The position numbers and the translations under genes are program-made. This document shows, one piece after another, positions 9,050 through 17,627 of a stretch of DNA of 64,000 nt. The stretch's first letter is position 1; each line of letters starts with the position of its first letter. This DNA is from Zhuqueibacter pondensis. Its GTDB lineage: Bacteria; Zhuqueibacterota; Zhuqueibacteria; Zhuqueibacterales; Zhuqueibacteraceae. The notes beneath the pieces were generated by a model. That model worked only from the letters and a program-made list of their open reading frames with translations. It had not been told where the DNA came from and made no database searches. The DNA lies in contig JAPDQK010000002.1 in assembly GCA_034505955.1 (NCBI GenBank), positions 162,558 through 226,557 of the forward strand. Direction: 5' to 3'.

Positions 9050-9129
9050 GCAGTGCGTTATAAAAACTCTGTTGGCAAGAATCTTTAACCGTCGTTCCTA
9101 TTTACCCAGTAACCGAGAGGAGGTGGGAC

Positions 9130-10122
9130 ATGAGACGTGCGCGTATTATCAGCACCGGGCGCTATGTACCCGAGAAGATTGTCACCAACGAAGATATGAT
9201 GAAATTGGTGCCCACCAGCGATGAATGGATTCGCGAGCGCACCGGCATTGTGCAGCGACATTTCGTCGATCGCGAGATCGGGGTTTCGGACCTCGGCTGT
9301 GAAGCATCTAAAATTGCCCTGGAACGGGCCGGGCTGAAGCCGGCAGACATCGATTTCATCATTTTCGCGACCTTGAGCCCGGATTACATGTTTCCCGGAT
9401 CCGGCTGTGTCATGCAAGAAAAGCTTGGCGTCAAAGGAATCGGCGCATTGGACGTGCGCACGCAATGCACCGGCTTCATTTACGGTCTTGCCGTCGCTGA
9501 CGCTTTTATTCGCGCCGGTCAGTACCAGCGCATTCTTCTGGTCGGTGCGGAAATTCATTCCACCGGTTTGGAGTACAGCGAGCGCGGCCGCCACATCGCG
9601 GTGCTGTTCGGCGATGGCGCCGGCGCCGTAATTCTCGAAGCCAGTGAAAATGATCGCGGTATTCTCTCCGTCCACTTGCATGCCGATGGCCGTTATGTGA
9701 AGGAACTGTGGGCGGAAAATCCCGGCAGCCGGCGCATCCCCCGGCTTTATCCCGGCATTCTCGAAGATGGTACTTGTTATCCGCAAATGAACGGCCGCGA
9801 AGTATTCAAACATGCCGTCACCAAATTCCCCGAAGTCATCCTGGAAGCGCTCAACGCCAACAACTTTACCCTCGATGACGTCAAGCTCGTGATCCCCCAT
9901 CAGGCGAATTTGCGCATCACCGAAGCGGTGACGCAACGCCTGGGCCTGCCGCCGGAGAAGATGTTCAGCAATATTGAACGCTACGGCAACACCACGGCCG
10001 CCTCGATTCCCATCGCACTCGACGAAGCCCTGGAAATGGGAAAAATTCAGGAAGGCGATCTCATCGTCCTGGCTTCATTTGGCAGCGGCTTCACCTGGGC
10101 CAGTGCCGCCGTCAGGTGGTAA
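9130..10122 (+). CDS. fabH: 3-oxoacyl-ACP synthase III (KAS III)
   Basis: A 330-residue KAS III with the complete triad: Cys113 in RTQCTGFIYGL, His257 in IPHQANLRI and Asn287 in YGNTTAASIP. The C-terminal glycine-rich FGSGFTWA is also present. It condenses acetyl-CoA (or a branched acyl-CoA) with malonyl-ACP to start fatty-acid synthesis in the cytoplasm. The start has GAGAGGAGG upstream. It is not next to other fab genes here, so it may be one of several KAS III copies; substrate preference cannot be read. Confidence 0.95.
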   Translation: MRRARIISTGRYVPEKIVTNEDMMKLVPTSDEWIRERTGIVQRHFVDREIGVSDLGCEASKIALERAGLKPADIDFIIFATLSPDYMFPGSGCVMQEKLGVKGIGALDVRTQCTGFIYGLAVADAFIRAGQYQRILLVGAEIHSTGLEYSERGRHIAVLFGDGAGAVILEASENDRGILSVHLHADGRYVKELWAENPGSRRIPRLYPGILEDGTCYPQMNGREVFKHAVTKFPEVILEALNANNFTLDDVKLVIPHQANLRITEAVTQRLGLPPEKMFSNIERYGNTTAASIPIALDEALEMGKIQEGDLIVLASFGSGFTWASAAVRW

Positions 10123-10138
10123 CCTTGATTATTCAGAA

Positions 10139-10195
10139 CCGCGAAGACTGCCTCCCTTGGACGCTCCTGCAGGCGTACCCTTGACCTCTTCGCGG
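10139..10195 (+). terminator. Hairpin after fabH
   Basis: Perfect 9-bp arms CCGCGAAGA and TCTTCGCGG separated by about 39 bases, just downstream of the fabH stop, with no strong T-run. It may be a weak terminator. The rest of 10123-10342 shows no gene and no CRISPR repeats. Confidence 0.4.
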
Positions 10196-10342
10196 CAAAA
10201 TTTGTGAACCATCCAGGTTACGCAAAATCAGCGATCAGGTGGTATGTAACAGAAGAGGTTAAGCATCCTGCCGAAGGGAGGAAGTGGCGCTGAATTGCGC
10301 GGTTAAGGACGACAACAGACTAACCAATCTGAAAGCTGAGCG

Positions 10343-11455
10343 ATGGCAAAACCTAAAATAGTTTTAATGACAGTGGGGGTGCTCATTGTTCATAAACTTG
10401 CGGAAAACGAAAAACCGCTGTGGGAGGGAATGAAAGGCACCGACTTGCTCACGCTGCGGGAAGGCAACGCCCGCAAGCAACGCGAATTGGAAAAACGTGT
10501 AATCGCCCGTTTGTGCGAGTTGGATTTGAGTAAACCTTCCGGCCTGCACATGATAGCCCCGGAGCTGACGAGCCTGGCGGCAATTGGCCTCGGCCCGGAA
10601 GATGAAGTGGCACTGTTTGCCAGCGAGTCAGCCGCCGGGATTTTTACGGCACGTGTCTTGTCCCAGTACATCAAGCAAGTATGGCATGCTGTCGCAGAGA
10701 TGGAAGTCATTACCGGCTTGCAAGGTCAGGATGCCGGGCTGTTCCGCAGTGTCGGCGTGCAGCGTTACGTGCAATCTGTGCTCCGCTGGCTGTCGCGGCC
10801 GGGCATCGCATACACCCATGAGGTTTTCCTGAATGCCTCGGCCGGATATAAGAGCCTCATTCCTTACACCACGCTTGTCGGGATGCTCTTCGGGGTACCT
10901 TTGAAATATACATTCGAGTCTTCGGATGTTGTGCTCACCGTGCCGCCTGTGCCGGTCACCTGTGACCGGGAGCTGTTGGCGCGAGTCGAGCCGCTTTTGG
11001 CCCGCCTGGATGCCGAAAGCGAACTGCCTCAGCAAGAGGTCCTGAATGGATTGAACGGCCCGGATCGCGAGCTGCTTATGCCCTTGCTGGAATTTGCCAA
11101 TGGCAAATTCAGTCTCTCGGCGCTGGGTTTGGCCGTTTACGAGCGTTTCAAATCGCCGCCACCACTCGAGCCCTCGAAGCGCACTCCCAAGGACAAAGAT
11201 CTCACTCGAAACTGGGACAAGATACCCAACCGCACACAAGCGTTTGAACGATTTCGCGCACGCTTGGGCGAGTGCCAATGGGTGGACGGCTATCGCTTTT
11301 TGAACGGCGTTGATGGCGCGCGTCGTCAAGTCAAACGTGTCGGTCAGAACCTGCTGGTGGCCTACGATGGCATCGGCTTGGAAGTCGCAACCACGGCACG
11401 CCATGATGATCATTATCCCCACGTTCAGGCAGCGATTTTGAATTTGATGGAGTAG
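10343..11455 (+). CDS. CARF-domain CRISPR ancillary protein, Cas_APE2256 (TIGR02619) family
   Basis: A 370-residue protein. The N-terminal ~210 residues match the Cas_APE2256 CARF fold: first strand IVLMTVGVLI, EVITGLQGQDAGLF, and the family hallmark FLNASAGYKSLIPYTTLVGM (usual form NATGGFKAE) followed by LTVPPVPV. CARF domains bind cyclic oligoadenylates made by type III CRISPR Cas10. Residues ~210-270 look like a winged helix (SLSALGLAVYERF). The last ~100 residues (QVKRVGQNLLVAY, GLEVATTARHDDHYPH) form an effector I cannot assign; see findings. A cas6 relic follows, but no cas10, csm/cmr or array is in the window, so it is probably a leftover of a lost locus. Confidence 0.8.
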   Translation: MAKPKIVLMTVGVLIVHKLAENEKPLWEGMKGTDLLTLREGNARKQRELEKRVIARLCELDLSKPSGLHMIAPELTSLAAIGLGPEDEVALFASESAAGIFTARVLSQYIKQVWHAVAEMEVITGLQGQDAGLFRSVGVQRYVQSVLRWLSRPGIAYTHEVFLNASAGYKSLIPYTTLVGMLFGVPLKYTFESSDVVLTVPPVPVTCDRELLARVEPLLARLDAESELPQQEVLNGLNGPDRELLMPLLEFANGKFSLSALGLAVYERFKSPPPLEPSKRTPKDKDLTRNWDKIPNRTQAFERFRARLGECQWVDGYRFLNGVDGARRQVKRVGQNLLVAYDGIGLEVATTARHDDHYPHVQAAILNLME

Positions 11456-11487
11456 CAAAGAATTGGCTTGGGGGGAATCCAATCGAC

Positions 11488-11518
11488 GGCTCTGGCACCT
11501 TTGCCAGGGCCTTTTTTG
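11488..11518 (+). terminator. Rho-independent terminator after the CARF gene
   Basis: GGCTCTGGCA / TGCCAGGGCC stem (one G-T pair, 4-base loop) followed by six T. It isolates the CARF gene from the cas6 relic downstream. Confidence 0.9.
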
Positions 11519-11670
11519 TTTAATTCCGTTTTTGCCCTTTTCCCTGAGATTGTTATATTGGGAGAAATTCCTGCATATTGGGCTGCTTCTCCTGATCTTG
11601 CAGTACTTTTACAATTTGGCTGAAAAACCGGTTTTCTCATGCCGTCAATTCCGATGAGAAGGCCGTGTCC

Positions 11671-12110
11671 ATGATGGAATCGCGTCATTTTATGACCAGT
11701 TTTTCAACGCCTGATTCTCTCACAGAAGCTGATTGCGATTTTACAATTTTTCGTTATGAACCTGCCTTGCAAATCGAGGAATCAATCCTGTCGCCGCCAT
11801 TTCTCGGTTGCACCTTGCACGGTGGCTTTGGCCGCGCGTTCAAGCATGTCGGTTGCTTCGCTCCCGTGACCAACGCTTGCCTGTCCTGCTGCCATCAACG
11901 CAATGTCCATACACGCGCTTTTCGATTTCAAATAGCTGTCCGAAGATCGCATTGCTACGCGTTATCCTGAATCGCTGCGTTCCGAAAATCTCGCCTGCCT
12001 TTGCGGAGTTCACGATCGCATGGCCGAATGCGACATACATTCCTGCCTGATTTTGCACTTGACATTGCGATTCGACTTTGCTATTTTTGTAAAGATTGGA
12101 GTTTGACAAA
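11671..12110 (+). pseudogene. cas6: Degraded cas6 (type III pre-crRNA endoribonuclease) relic
   Basis: From ATG 11671 the frame reads FRYEPALQIEE, then FLGCTLHGGFGRAFKHVGC, matching the Cas6 N-terminal signature (form: F.GSTLRGAFGRAFK...C). It continues ACLSCC, the first half of the family's C..C zinc-like motif. The second half, QCPYTRF (usual CPYARLFE), is found only one frame over from 11901, so a frameshift lies near 11900. Further stops follow in all frames, and recognisable similarity fades before 12110. Cas6 cuts CRISPR transcripts into crRNAs; this copy cannot. The 3' limit is approximate. Confidence 0.65.
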
Positions 12111-12359
12111 TTCGAGGCTGGCAAAGGCGGTGAAAGCAGGCATCCCCGCGGCTGCTGGATTTCGTCGTGAGGTGGCGTGATCTACGGAAATGTGGCGCCA
12201 ACTCAACACGGAAGTGGCGTCGATGACGAGGTATTGGAGGAATTGGAGTCGCGCCGGTGGCAGGGGATGCCAATTTTTTATAATGTCTTTTGTGTTCTTG
12301 CATCTGCGTGTGATGAGGCGGCGGGGTGGTCATGATTCAATCACCACGGGAGGTGTACC
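12111..12359. other. Intergenic stretch after the cas6 relic
   Basis: No convincing gene, repeat array or RNA. A ribosome site (GGGAGG) ends it, in front of ATG 12360. Confidence 0.5.
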
Positions 12360-12629
12360 ATGGAATTCGTGGGTTCGCTTCACAAAAGATATGTGACGCA
12401 ATGGCAGTCCGAACGAAAAAACGAGCGTGAAAATTTCGTGCGCGAGACCGCCAAGTTTATTTTTGGGGTCATACACTTGAAGCTCGATTTCTCAGCTTCG
12501 CCGGAAGATTACAGTCGCGCCATGGAGTTGGCTCTTGAAAACGCCAGAAAGCTGGCTTTGGTATTTTTCCCTGATTTGACCGAAAAAGAACTGCAGGGAA
12601 TGTGGAACAAATTCATCGAGGCCAATTAA
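12360..12629 (+). CDS. Small hypothetical protein
   Basis: An 89-residue, charged, mostly helical protein starting at ATG 12360, seven bases after GGGAGG. I do not recognise a family. The middle (ENFVRETAKFIFGVIHLKL) is amphipathic and the end (LTEKELQGMWNKFIEAN) is another helix. No signal peptide or membrane segment is visible. It is followed after 26 bases by another unknown helical protein, so the two are likely one operon. Confidence 0.7.
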   Translation: MEFVGSLHKRYVTQWQSERKNERENFVRETAKFIFGVIHLKLDFSASPEDYSRAMELALENARKLALVFFPDLTEKELQGMWNKFIEAN

Positions 12630-12655
12630 GATTTTCCACACAATAGGAGGGTTGT

Positions 12656-13147
12656 ATGCAAACCGTACCGGAAGAAATTGTCGAGCGCACCTGGAGGGAA
12701 ATGGCGCAAATGCCGCTGCAGGAAGTGCCTCGCATAATTCAGCGCATGGAAAAGGAACAACCCGAGATTTTGGGTTTTTTGCTGGGTATTGATTATGACA
12801 TTTTCAATCAGGACGAGCGGGAACTATTGCTCTATCTCGGAGTTGTCATCTGGCAGATCATGATGCAAGGCCGGCCCCGACCCAAGCGGGTCACCGCCAA
12901 GCGGATGGATCAGATCATCAATCGCACGGATCAGATGGCCGAATATCTGATGAGCGAATCCGAAGAGGGCTTCGAGCAGACCGTCGAAATGATTTTCAAA
13001 GGCCACAACCAAATCAATGTGTTGCGCTATGCCGTCGAGGCGCTCTTCGAAATGGATGATGAGGAAGAGCAAAGTGGTGTTCGTGAAGAGATGAAAGGAC
13101 TGATCTTTATGAATCTCAAAACCGTGATCGAGGCGCTGGATCAGTGA
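12656..13147 (+). CDS. Hypothetical helical acidic protein
   Basis: 163 residues, entirely helical by composition, acidic, with no recognisable family motif. There are several regularly spaced hydrophobic heptads (LLLYLGVVIWQIMMQ; AEYLMSESEEGFEQTVEMI). The start ATG 12656 has GGAGGG six bases upstream. It sits between the small unknown at 12360 and the HELTH protein at 13217, suggesting a three-gene unit. Soluble, no signal peptide. Function unknown. Confidence 0.75.
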   Translation: MQTVPEEIVERTWREMAQMPLQEVPRIIQRMEKEQPEILGFLLGIDYDIFNQDERELLLYLGVVIWQIMMQGRPRPKRVTAKRMDQIINRTDQMAEYLMSESEEGFEQTVEMIFKGHNQINVLRYAVEALFEMDDEEEQSGVREEMKGLIFMNLKTVIEALDQ

Positions 13148-13216
13148 ACCTGAGGCAGAATTATATTCAGATATCACCCGAGGCCGCAGGAACAGTAACT
13201 TAAAATACCCGAGCTT

Positions 13217-13789
13217 GTGCCAATTCGTTTTACGCCACAAATGCAAAAGCGTCTGACGCAGCGTGCGCATTTCATGTTGCGGACGGCTTTACGTTATTTC
13301 CCGGAATTACGTGGCAGAACGATTACCGTTGGTTATACCCGTGCCCACCTGGGCAGTGCCGTGATACCGCGCACTCCCGCCTCGCCAGCCGAATTGACGA
13401 TTCGCCTGAAAGTACGCAACCTGAGCTACAACACAATTGGTCACGAGCTCACCCATTTGGTTCAAGGGATCTCACGCTTGAAGCGCCTCTCAGAGGAAGC
13501 TTCCAATATCGTGCACATCCCCGAGGGCGAGAAGCAGTGTGATATCTGGACGATGGCGCGCAGCGAGCTGTTCTGTGATGCGGCACCAACTTATCTCGAA
13601 TTGCCACCGGTGATCAGGGAGAATTGGCCGTGCTACGCCCCAGCGGTGCGCGCTCTCTGCATTGCGGCCATCGAAAAACGTTCGACACACCGGCTTTACA
13701 TTGTTTGGCTGGAAAATCAGATTCATCAGCTTGCACAACGACATCCGGAGCAGAGCAGAATTGCTGCACAACTGCAACTGCCTTTTTAG
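13217..13789 (+). CDS. Putative zinc metallopeptidase-like protein (HELTH motif)
   Basis: A 190-residue protein with an HExxH zinc motif, GHELTHLVQG (about residues 76-85), preceded by a beta-rich segment (TITVGYTRAHLG, ELTIRLKVRNLS). A downstream acidic/Cys segment (SELFCDAAPTY) may supply a further ligand. The arrangement resembles SprT-like or minigluzincin proteins, but I cannot place it in a named family. No signal peptide, so probably cytoplasmic. The start GTG 13217 lacks a strong ribosome site; ATG 13241 is possible. Confidence 0.6.
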   Translation: MPIRFTPQMQKRLTQRAHFMLRTALRYFPELRGRTITVGYTRAHLGSAVIPRTPASPAELTIRLKVRNLSYNTIGHELTHLVQGISRLKRLSEEASNIVHIPEGEKQCDIWTMARSELFCDAAPTYLELPPVIRENWPCYAPAVRALCIAAIEKRSTHRLYIVWLENQIHQLAQRHPEQSRIAAQLQLPF

Positions 13790-13808
13790 TTTTTTGAAGG
13801 AGACAACC

Positions 13809-14606
13809 ATGACGACAGACATCAACGGTGTGCGTTACTTTTTTGTCGACGCCGGGAAGGGCCTGCCGGTCTTATTCATTCATGGTTTTCCTTTCAGCCA
13901 TGCCATCTGGCAACCTCAAATTGAAGCGCTGGCAAAGCATTTTCGGATTATCGCACCGGATTTGCGGGGCCATGGCGAAAGCGCCGCGTCTTCCGGTGTT
14001 TACACGATGGATGCTTTCGCCGAAGACTTGCGTGCGCTCATCGACGTGTGTAACTGCGGGCCGGTAGTTTTGGCTGGTCACTCGATGGGTGGCTACATCG
14101 CTTTTGCGTTCTATCGTAAATTTCCGCAACAGGTACGTGCCCTGATTCTGGTGTGCACGCGTGCCAGTGCGGATTCCGAAGAAGGCAAAGCCGGCCGTGA
14201 ACGTCTCGCGCAACGTGTTGAGCGAGAAGGCGCACCTGCCGTCGTCGAACAGATGTTGCCGAAAATGTTGGCGGCTGCGACGGTTGCCTCTCGTCCAGAT
14301 CTGGTTGATCATGTCCGAAATATGATGCTCGGCACTTCCGTGTCTGGGTTGGCAGGTTCACTGCGTGGCATGGCTGTCCGTCCCAGTTCGTTGGAGTTGC
14401 TGCCCCACCTCGCGGCGCCGACTTTAGTCATCTCTGGCTCAGAAGATCTCTTGATCCCGACCCAGGAAGCTGAGACCATGGCCAAGACCATTCCTGGCGC
14501 ACAGTTGCAACTGATACCTCATGCTGGACATCTGGCCAGCCTTGAAAACCCTTCCGATGTGACCGCAGCCATACGTGATTTTCTTGTGACGATTTCGCAT
14601 TCTTGA
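13809..14606 (+). CDS. Alpha/beta-hydrolase
   Basis: A 265-residue single-domain alpha/beta hydrolase. The oxyanion region is FIHGFPFSHAIW, the nucleophile Ser92 is in LAGHSMGGYIAF, the acid Asp is in ISGSEDLLIP, and the His is in HAGHLASLENP. PDLRGHGES is typical of the haloperoxidase/BioH-like esterase group. The substrate is unknown. The start ATG 13809 has AAGGAGA nine bases before it; the frame stays open further upstream inside the previous gene but homology starts here. Cytoplasmic. Confidence 0.88.
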   Translation: MTTDINGVRYFFVDAGKGLPVLFIHGFPFSHAIWQPQIEALAKHFRIIAPDLRGHGESAASSGVYTMDAFAEDLRALIDVCNCGPVVLAGHSMGGYIAFAFYRKFPQQVRALILVCTRASADSEEGKAGRERLAQRVEREGAPAVVEQMLPKMLAAATVASRPDLVDHVRNMMLGTSVSGLAGSLRGMAVRPSSLELLPHLAAPTLVISGSEDLLIPTQEAETMAKTIPGAQLQLIPHAGHLASLENPSDVTAAIRDFLVTISHS

Positions 14607-14800
14607 GAAGCTTTTTTGCTGATTTTGCAAATCTGGGAAATTACCGCTCTTTGAATCAAATACACGCCTTTCTGGTCTTGGAAAAGCAAGAGCTTAGTGC
14701 TTATCTGGAGGCAAAAGAAGGGAATGCAATTTGCTCCAATTTTAGCGTGGGAATTTCGTGACTCTGATGGAGAGGTTAATTTTCTAAAGGAGCGACTGGG

Positions 14801-15739
14801 ATGATCCGATTAAATAAAATTCTTGTGCCGACAGATTTTTCGACTTGCGCAGACCAAGCGCTTGCTCATGCCATTATCCTTGGCAACGCGATGAAAAGTG
14901 AAGTGACACTGTTGCATGTGGTCACCCTGTTTGATGAATCAGTGAATCATTCTTCCCGTCACTTTTCCGACCTCGCGAAATTTTATCAGGAGGTGGAGCA
15001 GACCGTCTCCTCTCAAATGCGAGGTCTAAGTGCCCAACATCCGTCGCTCACGGTCCGCCAGGAAGTGGTGAGGGGATATTCTCCTGCCGAAGAGATCGTC
15101 CGATTTGCAGAAGAAAAAAATGATGATTTGATCGTGATGGGTACACATGGCCGCACCGGACTTGGCCACCTCCTGCTGGGCAGCGTTGCGGAACGGGTGG
15201 TGCGCAGCGCGAAATGCCCGGTGTTGACGGTTCGCAAAATGCATGCTGACATCATGCGCCGGTCCGGTTATCAACGGATTCTGGTGCCACTGGATTTTTC
15301 TCAATATTCGAAACACGCCCTGCGATATGGCGTTGAGCTGGCCAAACAATTCAATAGCCAGTTGGATATTTTGCACGTCATTGAGGAACAGGTGCAACCG
15401 GCTTATTATGTCTCCGGCGAAATCTCCCTTTTCAATCTTGTCCCCGACATTCGCGAAAAGTCCCGCGCCGCGCTGAAGGAATTTGTCGAGGGCGACATGC
15501 CGGCCAATCTGGATTTCCTGCTGCATCTGCGCGAAGGCCGCTCACACACCGAGATCGTCGCCTTTGCGGAGGAGCAGGAAACCGATGTGATCGTGCTGGC
15601 CACGCACGGATTGAGCGGCCTCGAGCATTTGTTGCTGGGCAGCACCGCAGAAAAAGTAATCCGAAAAGCAAAATGTGCCGTGCTGACTGTCAAATCCCCG
15701 GAGCGGGAATTTGTCGTGCCCGGAACGCAACTGCAGTAA
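14801..15739 (+). CDS. Tandem universal stress protein (UspA-UspA)
   Basis: 312 residues made of two UspA domains. Each starts with a strand of the ILVPTDFS / ILVPLDFS type and ends with the ATP-binding motif G2xG9xGS: THGRTGLGHLLLGS in the first, THGLSGLEHLLLGS in the second, both followed by AKCPVLTV-like strands. UspA proteins bind ATP or other nucleotides and help in stress survival. AAAGGAG precedes ATG 14801. The upstream 14607-14800 region shows no gene. Confidence 0.92.
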   Translation: MIRLNKILVPTDFSTCADQALAHAIILGNAMKSEVTLLHVVTLFDESVNHSSRHFSDLAKFYQEVEQTVSSQMRGLSAQHPSLTVRQEVVRGYSPAEEIVRFAEEKNDDLIVMGTHGRTGLGHLLLGSVAERVVRSAKCPVLTVRKMHADIMRRSGYQRILVPLDFSQYSKHALRYGVELAKQFNSQLDILHVIEEQVQPAYYVSGEISLFNLVPDIREKSRAALKEFVEGDMPANLDFLLHLREGRSHTEIVAFAEEQETDVIVLATHGLSGLEHLLLGSTAEKVIRKAKCAVLTVKSPEREFVVPGTQLQ

Positions 15740-15873
15740 TTTCCTGATAAGCGCATTGCCAGGCACAAGATTTCATTGATTGATGGTGGATAACCGTTGG
15801 CAGCGATCGGCCGGGCTCATGACTTGCCGAAAAACGACTGGAGGAGCAAGCTGCTGCCCACGTAAAAATGTGA

Positions 15874-15902
15874 TTGACATTGAAGTAAATTTTCATTATC
15901 GT
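15874..15902 (+). promoter_or_regulatory. Sigma-70-type promoter for the AmmeMemoRadiSam genes
   Basis: TTGACA at 15874-15879, a 17-base spacer, and TATCGT at 15897-15902, 36 bases before ATG 15938. Likely drives the 15938-17415 pair and perhaps the genes beyond. Confidence 0.65.
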
Positions 15903-15937
15903 ACAGCAAAACCGGACAGGCAAGAGGGAAAGAACGT

Positions 15938-16801
15938 ATGCGTGCGATTCATGCTGAAGATATTCGTGCTCCGGCAGTAGCGGGAATGTTCTATCCCGAA
16001 GATGCTGCCGAATTGCGGCGTACGGTGGAAATGCTTCTGCAGCAGGCAGAAATCAAAACCACGGCCAAATCAGTTGTTGCGACTGTTGCGCCGCATGCCG
16101 GCTATATCTATTCCGGCCCTGTAGCCGCCCATACATTTAAAATGCTGCAATCTTGTTACCCTCCCTCCGCAGAAGAGAAATTCCGCAGCCCCACAGTTGT
16201 CGTCATTGCGCCCAGTCATCGTGAAGCTTTTCCTTTCGTTTCGGTGTTTACTGGACGCGCCTATCGCACTCCGCTCGGGGATGTTCCGGTGGCCAGGGAT
16301 TTTGCCGAAGCCCTGGTTGCTTCCGATCAGCATTTTGTTGCGGCTTGGGAAGGTCATCGTGGCGAGCATGCGCTCGAAGTGGAATTACCGTTTCTGCAGG
16401 TGATCTGGCCGGAATTTCGTCTCGTACCGGTTGTCATGGGTTACCAGGATTGGGAATTGTGCAAGCGATTAGGCGAAAATCTTGCAAGGCTGGCCTCCGC
16501 GTCGCCAGTGTTTATCGTGGCAAGCTCGGATCTTTCACATTACTATCCCTACAATCAGGCGGTCAAGATCGACGAGCGTTTCATTAAGCAGCTTCAGGCT
16601 TTCACTCCTGAAGCATTGCATCAGGCGCTCGAGAATGGAATCTGTGAAGCCTGTGGCGGTGGGCCGATTGTGGCGGCCATGATCGCCGCCAAAAACCTCG
16701 GTGCCGATACGGTCGAGGTTTTGCGTTATCAAAATTCAGGTGATGTGAGTGGCGATCGTAGTGGGGTTGTTGGTTATGTATCTGCCGTATTTGAAGCCTA
16801 A
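15938..16801 (+). CDS. amrB: AmmeMemoRadiSam system protein B (MEMO family)
   Basis: A 287-residue MEMO-family protein: AVAGMFYP near the N terminus, VAPHAGYIYSGPVAAHTF, GEHALEVELPFLQ, and SSDLSHYYPYNQA, the conserved metal-site-like residues of the family. Bacterial MEMO proteins resemble extradiol dioxygenases but have no settled reaction. They are usually encoded with an AMMECR1 protein and a radical SAM enzyme. Here the AMMECR1 partner follows after 8 bases; the radical SAM member is not in the window. A clear promoter lies upstream. Confidence 0.92.
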   Translation: MRAIHAEDIRAPAVAGMFYPEDAAELRRTVEMLLQQAEIKTTAKSVVATVAPHAGYIYSGPVAAHTFKMLQSCYPPSAEEKFRSPTVVVIAPSHREAFPFVSVFTGRAYRTPLGDVPVARDFAEALVASDQHFVAAWEGHRGEHALEVELPFLQVIWPEFRLVPVVMGYQDWELCKRLGENLARLASASPVFIVASSDLSHYYPYNQAVKIDERFIKQLQAFTPEALHQALENGICEACGGGPIVAAMIAAKNLGADTVEVLRYQNSGDVSGDRSGVVGYVSAVFEA

Positions 16802-16809
16802 CGAGAGCA

Positions 16810-17415
16810 ATGTCTTCCGAAGCAACAAACGCATCTTCCGAACGGGCTTTTGAGTTTACTGCAGCGCAAAAACGCGATCTCCTGAAACTCGCGCGCGACA
16901 CCCTGACGGCATACTTGGCTGAGTTGCCTCTGCCACCTGCCGAATTGCCGGGTCTCAATGATATTCGTGCCGGTGTTTTTGTCAGCTTGCACGTCAAGGA
17001 AAGGCTGCGCGGTTGCATCGGTTATGTCGAGGGATTGCGCCCGCTTCCGGAGGCCCTGCAGGAAATTGCCATCTCTGCGGCCTCGCGCGATCCGCGATTC
17101 GAGCCGCTCGAGGCTGAGGAACTGCCAGTCGTGGAGATTGAAATCTCCGTCCTGTCCCCGTTGCGCCAGATCGAATCACCGGATGAAATCATCCTTGGCA
17201 AACATGGCCTGATGGTGCGCTCGGGTTATCACCAGGGTTTGCTGTTGCCCCAAGTAGCGCTGCATAACAACTGGAACGTCGAGACTTTTTTGGCGCATGC
17301 TTGCCAAAAGGCGGGTTTGCCTTCCGAGGCCTGGAAAGATCCGGAAACCGTGATTTATGTCTTCGATGCGGAAGTTTTTTCCGAGACCTCGGTTTCCTCT
17401 GATGCCACCGGATGA
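16810..17415 (+). CDS. amrA: AmmeMemoRadiSam system protein A (AMMECR1 domain)
   Basis: A 201-residue protein with a complete AMMECR1 domain: GVFVSLHVKERLRGCIGYVE (LRGCIG is the family signature), SRDPRFEPL, and LPQVALHNNW near the C terminus. The family function is unresolved; genomic context links it with MEMO and a radical SAM protein. It starts 8 bases after the MEMO gene and is clearly co-transcribed with it. The radical SAM third component is absent here and either lies elsewhere or has been lost. Cytoplasmic, no signal peptide. Confidence 0.92.
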   Translation: MSSEATNASSERAFEFTAAQKRDLLKLARDTLTAYLAELPLPPAELPGLNDIRAGVFVSLHVKERLRGCIGYVEGLRPLPEALQEIAISAASRDPRFEPLEAEELPVVEIEISVLSPLRQIESPDEIILGKHGLMVRSGYHQGLLLPQVALHNNWNVETFLAHACQKAGLPSEAWKDPETVIYVFDAEVFSETSVSSDATG

Positions 17416-17627
17416 TGGGGAAACTGGGAACAAGCCTGACTTACGACTCAAGATGCGAGGAATTTTGTGAGTGGGGTTTGGTTGGCGGTTTTTGTCATTT
17501 GTCACGGTTGCGTCAAGAGAAAGATTTTCGGGATATTCTATCGCCACTCGCATCGCGCGTTGAGACGGAAAAACTTTTGAAAGAAGACGACCATTGCCGC
17601 CTCGACCTGTTGGTGCATATCTTCGAC

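Noticed and set aside
17412..17627. N-terminal extension of the dGTPase-like gene
   Set aside because: No similarity to the family, poor start context, and ATG 17628 fits the usual length.
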